In this document: positions 18,429-27,496 of the stretch, piece after piece
Layout of the letters: the number at the start of each line of letters is the position of its first letter
Numbering within the stretch: the first letter of the stretch is position 1
Assembly (NCBI RefSeq): GCF_008973485.1
Contig: NZ_CP031223.1
Coordinates: 1,364,001-1,428,000 of the forward strand
From: Psychrobacillus glaciei
GTDB taxonomy: Bacteria > Bacillota > Bacilli > Bacillales_A > Planococcaceae
Reading direction: 5' to 3'
DNA length: 64,000 nt
Made by a program: the position numbers and the translations under genes
Notes under the pieces: model-generated
Seen by the model: the letters and a program-made list of their open reading frames with translations, nothing else
What the model was told of the DNA's origin: nothing
Databases searched by the model: none

Positions 18429-18653
18429 TTGCTTAGTAATTACAATGCGGGAGACGTAGTTTATATTTTTTATCGAAATCCACATATCCAAAATGTAGCT
18501 AATATACAAGAAGCGGCCGTAGTAAATAGCCCGGATAATCCGAATGAATTAGCTCTTTTTCTTTATGAAACTTATTACCCTTTATCAACTGAAATGGCCA
18601 TCTATGCAAATGAAGCAGAAGCTGAACATGCGTATCGCCAGTATTTTCATTAA
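18429..18653 (+). CDS. splA: SplA, regulator of spore photoproduct lyase operon
   Basis: 74 residues from a TTG start. The open frame extends upstream to an ATG at 18321, but GAGGAGG at 18414-18420 sits 8 nt before TTG 18429. The B. subtilis SplA homology (79 residues) begins at SNYNAGDVVY. Diagnostic segments are YRNPHIQNVANIQEA and LALFLYETYYPLS. SplA is a small TRAP-like protein that negatively regulates splAB in the forespore. The gene lies 14 bp upstream of splB, the standard arrangement. Confidence 0.88.
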   Translation: MLSNYNAGDVVYIFYRNPHIQNVANIQEAAVVNSPDNPNELALFLYETYYPLSTEMAIYANEAEAEHAYRQYFH

Positions 18654-18667
18654 AAAGGAGGTAAGAC

Positions 18668-19696
18668 ATGAAAAAACCATTTACACCACAGCTTGTATAT
18701 TTTGAACCAAATGCATTGGAATATCCACTTGGGAAAGAACTAAAAGAAAAATTTGAAAAGATGGGAACAGAAATTCGATATACGACTTCCCATAATCAAG
18801 TTCGAGATCTACCCGGTGAGAATGATTTTCAAAAGTATCGTATTGCCAAATCCACTCTCGTCGTGGGAATTCGGAAAACCCTTAAGTTTGATACGTCCAA
18901 ACCTTCAGCTGAATATGCTATACCATTTGCTACAGGTTGTATGGGCCATTGTCATTATTGTTATTTACAAACAACCATGGGAAGCAAGCCATACATTCGT
19001 ACATATGTGAATGTGGAAGAAATCTTGGAAGCCGCTGATCGTTATATGGAAGAGCGTGCCCCTGACATTACTCGATTTGAAGCATCTTGTACTTCTGATA
19101 TTGTTGGGATTGATCACTTAACACATACATTAAAAAGAGCAATCGAGCATTTTGGTCAAACTGAACTTGGTAGGTTGAGATTTGTAACGAAATTTCATTA
19201 TGTTGACCATTTACTAGATGCCAAACATAACGGAAAGACCAGATTTCGTTTCAGTGTAAATGCTGATTATGTCATTAAAAACTTTGAACCTGGGACATCT
19301 TCTTTAGCTAATCGAATAGAAGCGGCAGGAAAAGTAGCGAGAGCCGGTTATCCGCTTGGTTTCATAGTAGCTCCAATTTACCTTCATGAAGGATGGGAGG
19401 AAGGTTATTATCATCTGTTTGAGCGGCTTGATGCGGAACTTCCTATGGATGCAAGAGATGATATTACATTTGAATTCATTCAACACCGTTTTACAAAGCC
19501 CGCTAAAAAAGTAATCGAAAAGAACTATCCTATGACCAAATTAGAACTAGATGAAACCGCAAGAAGATATAAATGGGGAAAGTATGGAATAGGTAAATAC
19601 ATTTACCAAAAAGAGGAAGAAGAAGATATAAAAGAACATCTTTATGGGTATATGAAAAAATTTTTCCCGAAGGCTAAACTTGAATATTTTACGTGA
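18668..19696 (+). CDS. splB: Spore photoproduct lyase (radical SAM)
   Basis: 342 residues, the same length class as B. subtilis SplB. The radical-SAM cluster motif is Cys91-x3-Cys95-x2-Cys98 (CMGHCHYC). The catalytic hydrogen-donor cysteine is at position 141 (FEASCTSD), exactly the B. subtilis numbering. The enzyme reverts 5-thyminyl-5,6-dihydrothymine in UV-damaged spore DNA to two thymines on germination. AAGGAGG is 7 nt before the ATG, and a strong terminator follows. All key residues are present, so it should be active. Confidence 0.97.
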   Translation: MKKPFTPQLVYFEPNALEYPLGKELKEKFEKMGTEIRYTTSHNQVRDLPGENDFQKYRIAKSTLVVGIRKTLKFDTSKPSAEYAIPFATGCMGHCHYCYLQTTMGSKPYIRTYVNVEEILEAADRYMEERAPDITRFEASCTSDIVGIDHLTHTLKRAIEHFGQTELGRLRFVTKFHYVDHLLDAKHNGKTRFRFSVNADYVIKNFEPGTSSLANRIEAAGKVARAGYPLGFIVAPIYLHEGWEEGYYHLFERLDAELPMDARDDITFEFIQHRFTKPAKKVIEKNYPMTKLELDETARRYKWGKYGIGKYIYQKEEEEDIKEHLYGYMKKFFPKAKLEYFT

Positions 19697-19703
19697 ACAG
19701 TAC

Positions 19704-19738
19704 AAAAGCACATCAAGTTAAGCAATTGATGTGCTTTT
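19704..19738 (+). terminator. Terminator of splAB operon
   Basis: AAAAGCACATCAA pairs perfectly with TTGATGTGCTTTT around a 9-nt loop, 8 nt after the splB stop. Confidence 0.88.
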
Positions 19739-19784
19739 CGTTATCATGTTTTTGTGATGTTATTAAGCCGCTTTCGAGCAGAGT

Positions 19785-20222
19785 TGCGTTCAGCAGCAAT
19801 TGGAAATATGTTTCATGGCCTTTCCCAAACCATATAGAGGCATATTTCCATACACCGTTTCGTAATGTCCCTTTTTAAGCTCATAGGTTTCGTGATAAAT
19901 TCCAACCGCATCATTGTTACCTATTTTTTTATTGAAATTCTTCTATGCTGTCAAATGTTTTTTCCCCATTCGCATAACCAAGCAGATCTTCAGTGGAACG
20001 CCAATATTGAATCATTACCGTAGTTCTATGGCAAAAAAAGCTTTCCATGGATAAAAACCCTAACGCTTCTTTGTTCGTATAAAGCTCTTTTATCATTCCA
20101 GTCATGGTATTAAATACCGGAAGTTACTTATTCACGGCTAATCGCTTGTTAATCCTCATCCCAATAATAAACACGACAACATCCTCGTTATTCTCCGTTG
20201 TGTAACGCCAGGAAAAATCTGC
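19785..20222 (-). pseudogene. DUF4188 (monooxygenase-like) pseudogene
   Basis: Reading the minus strand gives recognisable DUF4188 segments: DVVVFIIGMRINKRLAVNK, then a TAA where the family has Trp, then LPVFNTMTGMIKELY, MIQYWRSTEDLLGYA and, after a stop and a frameshift, AVGIYHETYELKKGHYE and VYGNMPLYGLGKAMKH. At least two in-frame stops and one frameshift are present. The N-terminal start is missing at the junction with the pgeF-like gene. The decay looks moderate, since most of the length is still alignable. Confidence 0.8.
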
Positions 20223-21005
20223 TTAGCCATTCAATTCTCCTTCAATCCTTTTTTTCATTATAAAACTCAGATGTCTTCCACTTTTTTTGTCTTGACGATA
20301 AGAGTAACCATCTGGATGCAAATAAGTACAAGTTGGATCAATGGTAATTTGATCCGATGGAATGCCTGCCAGTTCACATTGCTTTTTCACTGTTTGCTGA
20401 TTGTCAATGTGATACTTGTGGGTTTGATCATTGTAATAGATAAATTCATCTGTATAGCCAAGATGTTTAAATTTTACATATACATCTTCATCGACTTCAA
20501 ATTTTTCCTGGCTCAGTGCTGCACCAATCTGGACATGTAAATCATTTGGATTACAATGTTCCACTTGTTTTAAATGATCAAAAAGTTTCAAGGAGATTTC
20601 TTTAACTGTTCCTTGCCACCCAGAATGAATTACGCCAATTAACCCGTTCACTTCATTATAAAAAATCACTGGTACACAATCTGCAGTAAAGTTGCACAAA
20701 ACCAGATTTGGCTCATACGTATAAAGGGCGTCTGTATCGGCAATCGCGTTATCCATTCGTACAGCGCCTCTCCCTATGTCATTAAGCGTAACTTGATGAA
20801 AATTTGAGCTATGTGTTTGATTTGCACAAACGAAGGTATCTAAATCGCAATCCAAAAAAGTAGCTAATTTCTTGCGATTTTCAATTATATTTTCAGGGTT
20901 TTCGCAGACATGAAGAGCCATGTTGTTGTCTTCATGTTCCTCTTCATCTTTCATAGTTATTCCAGTTATAAATTTCTCATTATTTAAGTATATGTTTGTT
21001 TTCAT
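20223..21005 (-). CDS. PgeF-like peptidoglycan editing factor (DUF152/YlmD superfamily)
   Basis: 260 residues. The conserved metal/active-site triad of the multicopper-oxidase-like DUF152 fold is present: His in CANQTHSSN, Cys in FTADCVPVIFY and His in GVIHSGWQGT. Family members remove misincorporated L-Ser from peptidoglycan precursors (PgeF) or act on purine nucleosides. The upstream ATG at 21038 has no good ribosome binding site, whereas AGGTGA lies 6 nt before ATG 21005. The usual ylmD-ylmE neighbourhood is absent, so this may be a paralogue. The family is certain; the precise substrate is not. Confidence 0.87.
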   Translation of the reverse strand: MKTNIYLNNEKFITGITMKDEEEHEDNNMALHVCENPENIIENRKKLATFLDCDLDTFVCANQTHSSNFHQVTLNDIGRGAVRMDNAIADTDALYTYEPNLVLCNFTADCVPVIFYNEVNGLIGVIHSGWQGTVKEISLKLFDHLKQVEHCNPNDLHVQIGAALSQEKFEVDEDVYVKFKHLGYTDEFIYYNDQTHKYHIDNQQTVKKQCELAGIPSDQITIDPTCTYLHPDGYSYRQDKKSGRHLSFIMKKRIEGELNG

Positions 21006-21209
21006 GTCATCACCTATCATTAATATATAATAGTGCAATGTTTGTGTATAGGTTATTATAAACTTAGAAGAGTAAATATTCGAATAAAATAGAGAAGTTT
21101 TATTCGCGCAAGATTAATAATGAGCCGGTATTTATTTGAAACTGAAAAAGGTTTGAGTCGTCTATCTTTATATAAAAGAAAGAAAAACGACTTGGAGATG
21201 AGGTTTTTT

Positions 21210-21650
21210 ATGAAAAAAGTTTTCTTACTTGTTTTTACTTCTACTTTTATGTTAATTATTCTTTTTGGTTGTCAATCAAAAGGTAACACCACATTAGAAT
21301 CAATAAATAACTCCGAATTGCAATTTGAAGGAAAAAGAACAAAAGTAAATATTTCTAAATCAAAAGGGTTTAGTGCTAATTTAGATTTTTTTACTGTTCT
21401 TGAGGATGAAGAAAATTTTGAAACCGTTAAAAGGATATTATCAAGTTCTGTAAAAGAGGAAGGTATAGTGGATATGGCTGAACCAGAGTATTATTTGGAA
21501 GTCATTTCTGAAGATGAAAGTAAAGAAGGTTTTTACTTATGGGTAGGAGAAAAAGGGCAAAGAAGCACATTTATGAAAATGGATAATACACATACAATTT
21601 ATACTGTTTCAGAAGAAATGACAAATAAGATGATAGAGTTAGTTGAATAG
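21210..21650 (+). CDS. Small lipoprotein, function unknown
   Basis: 146 residues from ATG 21210, which has GGAGATGAGG 7 nt upstream. The longer frame from 21120 adds 30 residues with no start signal. The sequence MKKVFLL, a hydrophobic stretch and the lipobox IILFGC (Cys20) predict export and lipid anchoring. The mature part is acidic and probably a small alpha/beta domain. No family is recognised. The gene is monocistronic and ends with a hairpin at 21741. Confidence 0.78.
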   Translation: MKKVFLLVFTSTFMLIILFGCQSKGNTTLESINNSELQFEGKRTKVNISKSKGFSANLDFFTVLEDEENFETVKRILSSSVKEEGIVDMAEPEYYLEVISEDESKEGFYLWVGEKGQRSTFMKMDNTHTIYTVSEEMTNKMIELVE

Positions 21651-21962
21651 CGTTAGGTGTCACATATTTGAGGTTAGCTGATGGCAATGTTCTTATGAGC
21701 TAATTTCTTCTGGTATTCGGACGTTTTGCTACCTTGTTCTCTAAGTAAAAGAAAATCTCTTTTACTTAGTTTAAATCATTACTTAAAAATGGGTTGCCAT
21801 ATATTTCAGTGGTAATATGAAATATAGATGCAATATTTGTTATATTGTAATTTTTTATATTTTTAGATTCTTTATATGATAAAATTGGGTGAGAAGCGCA
21901 TGGTGTTCTTCTTAAAATGATTGGTTAAATATTCTACAAATACTTATGAGAGAGTGTGTGTT
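21651..21962. other. Intergenic region
   Basis: About 310 bp. Apart from the hairpin at 21741-21773 I see nothing but AT-rich promoter-type DNA before the oxidoreductase gene. Confidence 0.4.
21741..21773 (+). terminator. Probable terminator after lipoprotein gene
   Basis: A perfect 11-bp stem (CTAAGTAAAAG / CTTTTACTTAG) with a 7-nt loop and a short T run, 91 nt after the lipoprotein stop. Confidence 0.55.
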
Positions 21963-22901
21963 ATGACTAAAACTACTTTTGCGTTAATTGGAACTGGAGT
22001 TGTTGGAGAGCGAATTATTAATCAAATTTTGGCTCATCCTAATTGCCAAATCGTATCCGTATTCGACGAGAACAAAACAAGACTAAAGGAAATCTCGACA
22101 AAGTATCAACTTCCTGTTGTTGAAACATTAGAGGAACTTTTTCAATCACAACCGAATTGGGTTTATATTGGAACACCGCCCGTAAGTCATGCTCCTTTGG
22201 CAGAACAAATAGCTGCACATGGTTTTAATATCCTTTCTGAAAAGCCTCTAGCACACGATACGCAAGATGGCATCCGGATGGTAAAAGCAGCAGATGAAGC
22301 TAAAGTTCATACAGCGATGCATTTTCCTTTAATGTACAGTCCTGAAGTACATGATCTAAAAAAAGCGATTACTACAGATTCACTTGGCGATATTGTTCGT
22401 ATTGAGCTACATACATACTTCCCACACTGGCCAAGAAAATGGCAACAAAATCCGTGGATAGCCTCAAGAGAACAAGGAGGTTTCATAAGAGAAATATTTC
22501 CACATTATCTGCAAGTCTTGTATCACCTATTCGGTGATTTTTCGATTTCTTCCCATGAGACGACCTACCCAGAAAATGAACAACTATGCGAAACAGGTGT
22601 TACGGCTTTGGCTAAAACAGAAAGTGGAATACCAATTGTTTTGAATAGCATAGCAGGAATTGGACAGGAAGAACTTCTAGAGTTTAAGGTTATTGGAACA
22701 AAAAAAGTAATGACAATCCGAAATTGGTCAGAGCTCTGGGTAAGTGAAAAGGACGAGAAAGCCGTTCATATTATTTCGGACAGTAAGCCCGAAAGTCTAT
22801 TGGAAGCATGTCATGGCTTGATAAACGGAAAAGAGTCTCTCGTCGTATCGTTTGAAGAAGGCTTGAAGGTGCAAGAATGGATTGACAAGTTGTTGAAGTA
22901 A
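21963..22901 (+). CDS. Gfo/Idh/MocA family oxidoreductase
   Basis: 312 residues. The N-terminal Rossmann fold has a GTGVVGERI dinucleotide loop (9-17), followed by VYIGTPPVSHAPLAEQ and the family motif SEKPLAHD containing the catalytic Lys. The C-terminal domain is the substrate-binding part (FPHYLQVLYHLFG with the expected His). Members oxidise or reduce sugars, inositols and related compounds with NAD(P). ATG 21963 is chosen over 21921 because GAGAG lies just upstream and the Rossmann strand starts there. There is no operon partner to suggest a substrate. Confidence 0.87.
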   Translation: MTKTTFALIGTGVVGERIINQILAHPNCQIVSVFDENKTRLKEISTKYQLPVVETLEELFQSQPNWVYIGTPPVSHAPLAEQIAAHGFNILSEKPLAHDTQDGIRMVKAADEAKVHTAMHFPLMYSPEVHDLKKAITTDSLGDIVRIELHTYFPHWPRKWQQNPWIASREQGGFIREIFPHYLQVLYHLFGDFSISSHETTYPENEQLCETGVTALAKTESGIPIVLNSIAGIGQEELLEFKVIGTKKVMTIRNWSELWVSEKDEKAVHIISDSKPESLLEACHGLINGKESLVVSFEEGLKVQEWIDKLLK

Positions 22902-23005
22902 GAATCCAAAGTGACGAGGTCAATTTAAAATTGAATCTATAAAAGGATACAAATTATTAACCAGGGAGTAGTAGAATTTATATAATAAAATTTTGTAAGA
23001 AAATA

Positions 23006-23052
23006 GGTTGTCACAAAAGTTATATTTCCAAAACTTTTGTGACAACCTTTTT
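23006..23052 (-). terminator. Terminator between oxidoreductase and DedA genes
   Basis: GGTTGTCACAAAAGTT (23006-23021) pairs with AACTTTTGTGACAACC (23032-23047), with T/A runs on both sides. It includes the last codons and stop of the minus-strand DedA gene. Confidence 0.82.
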
Positions 23053-23688
23053 CTTTTTCGAATATTCTATTGCAAACACAATTAATGGTGGGATAAAACT
23101 GACAAACGTAATACCTAAAAGAGACAATGATAAGTGATGATCCACCCATGATATATTACCAAGTACATAGCCTGCGCTTACCCAAGTGAGTGTCCATAAA
23201 GCGGCACCAATCATATTGTATGTTATAAAACGTTTGAAAGAATAGTGTGTAAAGCCACTAAAGAATGGCAGTGTTGTACTAAGTAATGGCACAAAACGGG
23301 AAAACATAATAGCAAATTTACCATGCGTGATTAAAAATGTATTTGTTTTTTCAATTGACTTTTTAGATATGAGATTCAGTGGGGAGAATTTTTTTGTTTT
23401 TTTGTTGGGATGGCCAAGCTTATTACCAATGAAATAATTTTGAGCATCCCCAGTAACTGTCGCAATGAAAAAGAGTATTAATAGTAATCGGAAATTCAAA
23501 TGACCAATAGCTGCAATTGCACCACTTGCAAACAGAGTGGCGTCTCCTGGTAAAAAGGTCAAGACGACATAAGCCGTTTTTGCAAAAATAATAATAAATA
23601 ATATTATGTATATTTGTCTGCCGTAAAGTCCAATATAATGACTCAATTCTGTATCAATGGACTGTATTATGTGAAAGATTTTGTGCAA
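23020..23688 (-). CDS. DedA family (SNARE-associated/VTT) membrane protein
   Basis: 222 residues from a TTG start at 23688-23686, preceded by AGGAGG at a 10-nt distance on the minus strand. The open frame extends 40 more residues upstream without a start signal. DedA landmarks are FLPGDATLFASGAIAA, the re-entrant GDAQNYFIGN, FSRFVPLLSTTLPFFSGF and the C-terminal NMIGAALWTLTWVSAGYVLG. These proteins act as lipid scramblases or undecaprenyl-phosphate/PE recyclers needed for membrane homeostasis. The exact substrate cannot be told. Confidence 0.88.
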   Translation of the reverse strand: MHKIFHIIQSIDTELSHYIGLYGRQIYIILFIIIFAKTAYVVLTFLPGDATLFASGAIAAIGHLNFRLLLILFFIATVTGDAQNYFIGNKLGHPNKKTKKFSPLNLISKKSIEKTNTFLITHGKFAIMFSRFVPLLSTTLPFFSGFTHYSFKRFITYNMIGAALWTLTWVSAGYVLGNISWVDHHLSLSLLGITFVSFIPPLIVFAIEYSKKKKVVTKVLEI

Positions 23689-24448
23689 GCAAATGCAACC
23701 TCCTATATAGAAAATAAAAAATACATAAGTGTCGGTTAATATTATATCAAAAAAATAATATCTATGTAATAATATGATCTTTCTCCAACCGATATTGTAC
23801 AAGTCCATTCAATTATATGTATTTTTACATCTTTTAAGATGCATATTTAAGTGAAGGACTAATGATCTTCGCGTAGTAAAGTAAAATAATGTGGTATATG
23901 AAAGAAGTTTTAGAGCAGAATGCCTGATTAAAAACTAATATATATAGGAATTGGGATCCTTCAGTAGTAAAATGGAAAGCTCTATTTCTTCGCTTTTTTT
24001 TGTAATAAAAAAAGCTTGTTAGATTCATTGTTAATAAATGGTTGGCAACAAGTAGGAGGGCACATTGGCGATAAATAGGTTCGGTTTGCATATCGCTATT
24101 TCAATTTTACAGATAGGCTGAAAAAGCCGTTGGAATTGAAAGTGTCACATTCATTGAGTCTATTTCTTGCTAGTCATCCTCCGAATAACTTATTCTCTAT
24201 ATTTCGCTAATTTAGGTTGTGCTTTACCATCTCTATATTCTGAGAACTGCTCATTATCATGTCTTAAATTTTAGAGAAAAAGGATTGAAAGTGATTAGTA
24301 GAAAGTGGAGTAAATTGTTTCTGACACTAGGAAGACCTACTATTTAGACTTATACAAATATAGTGAAACGGGTAGACTTTTTTTGTGTTGGAGTATATAA
24401 ATAAAACTTGACTTACTTAAAATTAGATTGGAAAGAGGTGGTTTCAAC
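23689..24448. other. Long intergenic region, nothing recognised
   Basis: About 760 bp between divergent genes. The open frame at 23834-24091 on the minus strand has no ribosome binding site or recognisable protein. I see no riboswitch or repeat. Confidence 0.45.
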
Positions 24449-25855
24449 ATGTTTATGGATGCACTTAATTGGCTAGTTGGCCCAGCAAATGATTTTATAT
24501 GGACATACGTACTTATCGGCGTTCTTCTATTAATAGGGGCTTATTTTACAATTCGCACAAAATTCGTTCAAGTACGATTGTTTGGTGAAATGTTCCGCCT
24601 GATTGTTGAGAAGAAAGAAGGCGAAAATGGAGTTTCCCCGTTCCAGGCATTCACTATCAGTGCGGCATCTCGTGTAGGTACGGGTAATATTACGGGGGTG
24701 GCGCTTGCAATAGGGATTGGTGGACCTGGAGCGGTGTTCTGGATGTGGCTAATCGCAATTATTGGTATGTCCACAGCTTTCATAGAAAGTACGCTCGCGC
24801 AAGTCTATAAAGTGAAAGATGGAGATACTTTCCGTGGTGGACCTGCTTATTATATGCAAAAAGCGCTAGGAATGCGGAAACTCGGGGTTGTGTTTGCTAT
24901 TCTTTTAACCCTTTGTTTTGGATTTATTTTCAATGCTGTGCAATCGAATACAATTAGTCAATCGTTCTCGGATGTCTTCGGAATTCCCGATTGGGCGATA
25001 GGTCTTGGCCTTGTTCTATTATCGGCAGTCATCATTTTTGGTGGAGTACAAAGAATTGTAAAAGTAACGCAGACAATTGTTCCAGTCATGGCAATTCTCT
25101 ACATTATCGTGGCACTTTACATCATGATTATGAATATTACAGAAGTACCAGCTATGTTCAAACTAATAATTGAACATGCTTTCGGTATAAAGGAAATGGT
25201 CGGCGGAGGTATAGGTGCAGCAATGATGCAAGGGATACGTCGCGGATTGTTTTCAAATGAAGCAGGGATGGGAAGTGTGCCGAACGCAGCAGCCACTGCG
25301 AATGTGTCACACCCTGTAAAGCAAGGACTAGTTCAAAGCCTTGGCGTATTTTTTGATACAATTATTATCTGTTCAGCAACGGCTTTCATCATCCTGCTCG
25401 CCGATCTTTATGGTACTGGGGAAATGGATGGTATTCTCTTGACGCAAGCTTCGATGGCTATTCATGTAGGCGCATGGGCTCCGTATTTCATTGCCTTCGC
25501 GATCATGTTCTTCGCTTTTAGTTCAATTATAGGGAATTATTATTATGGAGAGACGAATATTGAATTCATTAATGCCCACAAATCTTGGATGACAGTTTAC
25601 CGTTTCGCTGTACTTGGCATGGTTATGTTTGGTGCAATGGCAAAGGTAAGTATTGTCTGGAGCATGGCGGATTTATTCATGGGAATAATGGCGATATTAA
25701 ACTTGATTGTTATTTTCATACTTGGTAAAGTTGCATATAAAGCGTTAGACGATTACTCAAGTCAGCGAAAAAAGGGTTTAAATCCAGTGTTTAAAGCAAG
25801 TACAATTCCAGGCATCAAAGGCGCTGAATGTTGGGAAGATGAGGAAGAGTTTTAA
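24449..25855 (+). CDS. Sodium:alanine/glycine symporter (AgcS family), second copy
   Basis: 468 residues. The same AgcS signatures are present as in the gene at 13085 but with clear divergence: SAASRVGTGNITGVALA, GGPGAVFWMW, ESTLAQVYKV, RRGLFSNEAGMGSVPNAA and YYYGETNIEF. The second motif (NEAGMGS-PNAAA) is the classic AlsT/DagA form, whereas the first copy has NEAGQGSGAHAA, suggesting different amino-acid preferences. ATG 24449 is preferred over TTG 24428 because AAAGAGGTGG precedes it. A terminator follows. Confidence 0.93.
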   Translation: MFMDALNWLVGPANDFIWTYVLIGVLLLIGAYFTIRTKFVQVRLFGEMFRLIVEKKEGENGVSPFQAFTISAASRVGTGNITGVALAIGIGGPGAVFWMWLIAIIGMSTAFIESTLAQVYKVKDGDTFRGGPAYYMQKALGMRKLGVVFAILLTLCFGFIFNAVQSNTISQSFSDVFGIPDWAIGLGLVLLSAVIIFGGVQRIVKVTQTIVPVMAILYIIVALYIMIMNITEVPAMFKLIIEHAFGIKEMVGGGIGAAMMQGIRRGLFSNEAGMGSVPNAAATANVSHPVKQGLVQSLGVFFDTIIICSATAFIILLADLYGTGEMDGILLTQASMAIHVGAWAPYFIAFAIMFFAFSSIIGNYYYGETNIEFINAHKSWMTVYRFAVLGMVMFGAMAKVSIVWSMADLFMGIMAILNLIVIFILGKVAYKALDDYSSQRKKGLNPVFKASTIPGIKGAECWEDEEEF

Positions 25856-25878
25856 AGAAGACTAATTTAAGTTAGTGG

Positions 25879-25912
25879 GAGTACTACCAATTGGTAGTGC
25901 TCTTTTTTTGTT
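25879..25912 (+). terminator. Terminator after second AgcS gene
   Basis: GAGTACTACCA and GGTAGTGCTC form the stem, followed by TTTTTTT. Confidence 0.85.
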
Positions 25913-26000
25913 TATTTCGACCATAAGAGCAAGAACGAGGACGAAATGGATGTAAATACCCTGTTAAAATGAAGTCCAACAACATTAAGGAGGAATTAAT

Positions 26001-26771
26001 ATGACGAAAATTCAAGAATTTAATGAGCTTCATTCATCACAAGAACTATTATTTATAGGAAATGCATGGGATCTATTATCAGCCTTAACGCTCGAGAAAG
26101 TAGGATTCAAAGCGATTGGTACAACAAGTTGGGGAATTGCTAACTCACTAGGATACGCAGATGGTGAATTAATTGATTTTGAAAGGCATCTTGGAATCAT
26201 CCAAACGATTACAGAGAATGTTAAAATCCCCGTTTCAGCAGACATTGAGGCTGGCTATGGTGAAGACTCGAAAACTATTCTAGAGAATATATTAAGGGCG
26301 GCAGATGTTGGAGTTGCAGGTATCAATATAGAGGATTCACTCAAAAAACAAAAGGGACTAAGAAAATTAAATGAACATTGTCACCTTATATCAGAAATTA
26401 GAATGGCGTTAGACAATCATGGTTATAAAGATTTTTATATTAATGCTAGAACAGATACATATTTTCAAATGGAAAATCCATTCTTTGAAACAATAAAAAG
26501 AACAAAGGCTTATGTGGAAAGTGGGGCTAGTGGAATATTTGTCCCTGGATTGATGGATGATGATGAGATAAAAGAGATCACGTTGAATGTAAACGCTCCA
26601 ATCAATGTATTATCTTTACCTGGACTAACGAATTGTAATAAGCTTAAAGAATTAGGAGTTAAACGATTTAGCTTTGGAAATGCATTATCTGATAAGATTC
26701 TTTCTTTTTTAGAAAAGAATGCGACACAATTAATGGAATTAAAAGACACTTCATTTTTATATGAGGACTAA
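26001..26771 (+). CDS. Isocitrate lyase/PEP mutase superfamily protein
   Basis: 256 residues, a TIM-barrel enzyme. Superfamily landmarks are the substrate/metal segment SADIEAGYGE (about 77-86), GINIEDSLK (about 107-115), INARTDTYF (about 146-154) and the final GVKRFSFGNAL. Relatives include PEP phosphonomutase, oxaloacetate hydrolase and 2-methylisocitrate lyase. The Lys-Lys-Cys-Gly-His motif of true isocitrate lyases is absent. AAGGAGG is 8 nt before the ATG. An adaA gene starts 22 bp downstream and is probably co-transcribed, an unexpected pairing. The exact reaction is unknown. Confidence 0.83.
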   Translation: MTKIQEFNELHSSQELLFIGNAWDLLSALTLEKVGFKAIGTTSWGIANSLGYADGELIDFERHLGIIQTITENVKIPVSADIEAGYGEDSKTILENILRAADVGVAGINIEDSLKKQKGLRKLNEHCHLISEIRMALDNHGYKDFYINARTDTYFQMENPFFETIKRTKAYVESGASGIFVPGLMDDDEIKEITLNVNAPINVLSLPGLTNCNKLKELGVKRFSFGNALSDKILSFLEKNATQLMELKDTSFLYED

Positions 26772-26793
26772 CCAAGCAAAGGTGGGGGATTAA

Positions 26794-27378
26794 ATGGATG
26801 ATAAAGTAAATCTTTCTTTTGATGAAATGTGGGATAAAATCATAGATTGCGATAAAAAATATGATGGGCTTTTTTTTACTGCAGTGAAAACAACAAAAAT
26901 ATACTGTCGACCATCGTGTAGATCTAGAAAGCCGAAAAAGATAAATGTGGAATTCTACTTTGACATCAATAAAGTAGAAAATGCTGGTTTTCGTGCTTGT
27001 AAAAGATGCCAGCCAGAAGTCAACCATTCCCCGCATATTGAACTTGTTAGAAGTGTAATTTCCTTTTTAGTCAACCATTATAAACAAAAGTTGGTTCTAC
27101 AGGATATTGCAAAACATGCTGGTGTAAGTGCCTTTTATCTGGAACGACTATTTAAACAAGAAACTACAGAAACTCCCCGTACGTATTTGGAAAAAATGAG
27201 AATTGATAAAGCGGTACATCTGCTAAAATGCACAGATCTTACAAATCTTGAAATTTGTTATGACATTGGATTTCAAAGTCCCTCAAACTTTTATAAAGTG
27301 TTTCGCCGATTACGAAATTGTTCACCTAGTGAATATCGAAATTTTATCGCTAATGAGCTGGGGGATGAGTTGGTTTGA
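26794..27378 (+). CDS. adaA: AdaA-like methylphosphotriester-DNA methyltransferase/transcription factor
   Basis: 194 residues. The N-terminal Ada zinc domain has Cys38, Cys42, Cys69 and Cys72 (IYCRPSC, ACKRCQ), the same positions as in E. coli Ada; Cys38 is the methyl acceptor. The C-terminal AraC-type pair of helix-turn-helices (about 90-187) contains DIAKHAGVSAFYLERLFKQ and IGFQSPSNFYKVFRR. When methylated it should activate its own regulon. The companion O6-methylguanine methyltransferase (AdaB) that normally follows in Bacilli is not in the window. GGGGG-type ribosome binding site upstream. Confidence 0.93.
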   Translation: MDDKVNLSFDEMWDKIIDCDKKYDGLFFTAVKTTKIYCRPSCRSRKPKKINVEFYFDINKVENAGFRACKRCQPEVNHSPHIELVRSVISFLVNHYKQKLVLQDIAKHAGVSAFYLERLFKQETTETPRTYLEKMRIDKAVHLLKCTDLTNLEICYDIGFQSPSNFYKVFRRLRNCSPSEYRNFIANELGDELV

Positions 27379-27496
27379 ATATTGTTTGATTCGAAACCAA
27401 TTATAAATCTAAATTAACCGGGATTAGTATGCAAAAAAATGTATGTATATGTCAAAATAACAAATATAGGAATATAGAAGTGAAAGGAGTTTTTTG

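Noticed and set aside
23834-24091. Minus-strand frame of 85 codons before the second AgcS gene
   Set aside because: No ribosome binding site, unlike-protein composition, and no recognisable family.
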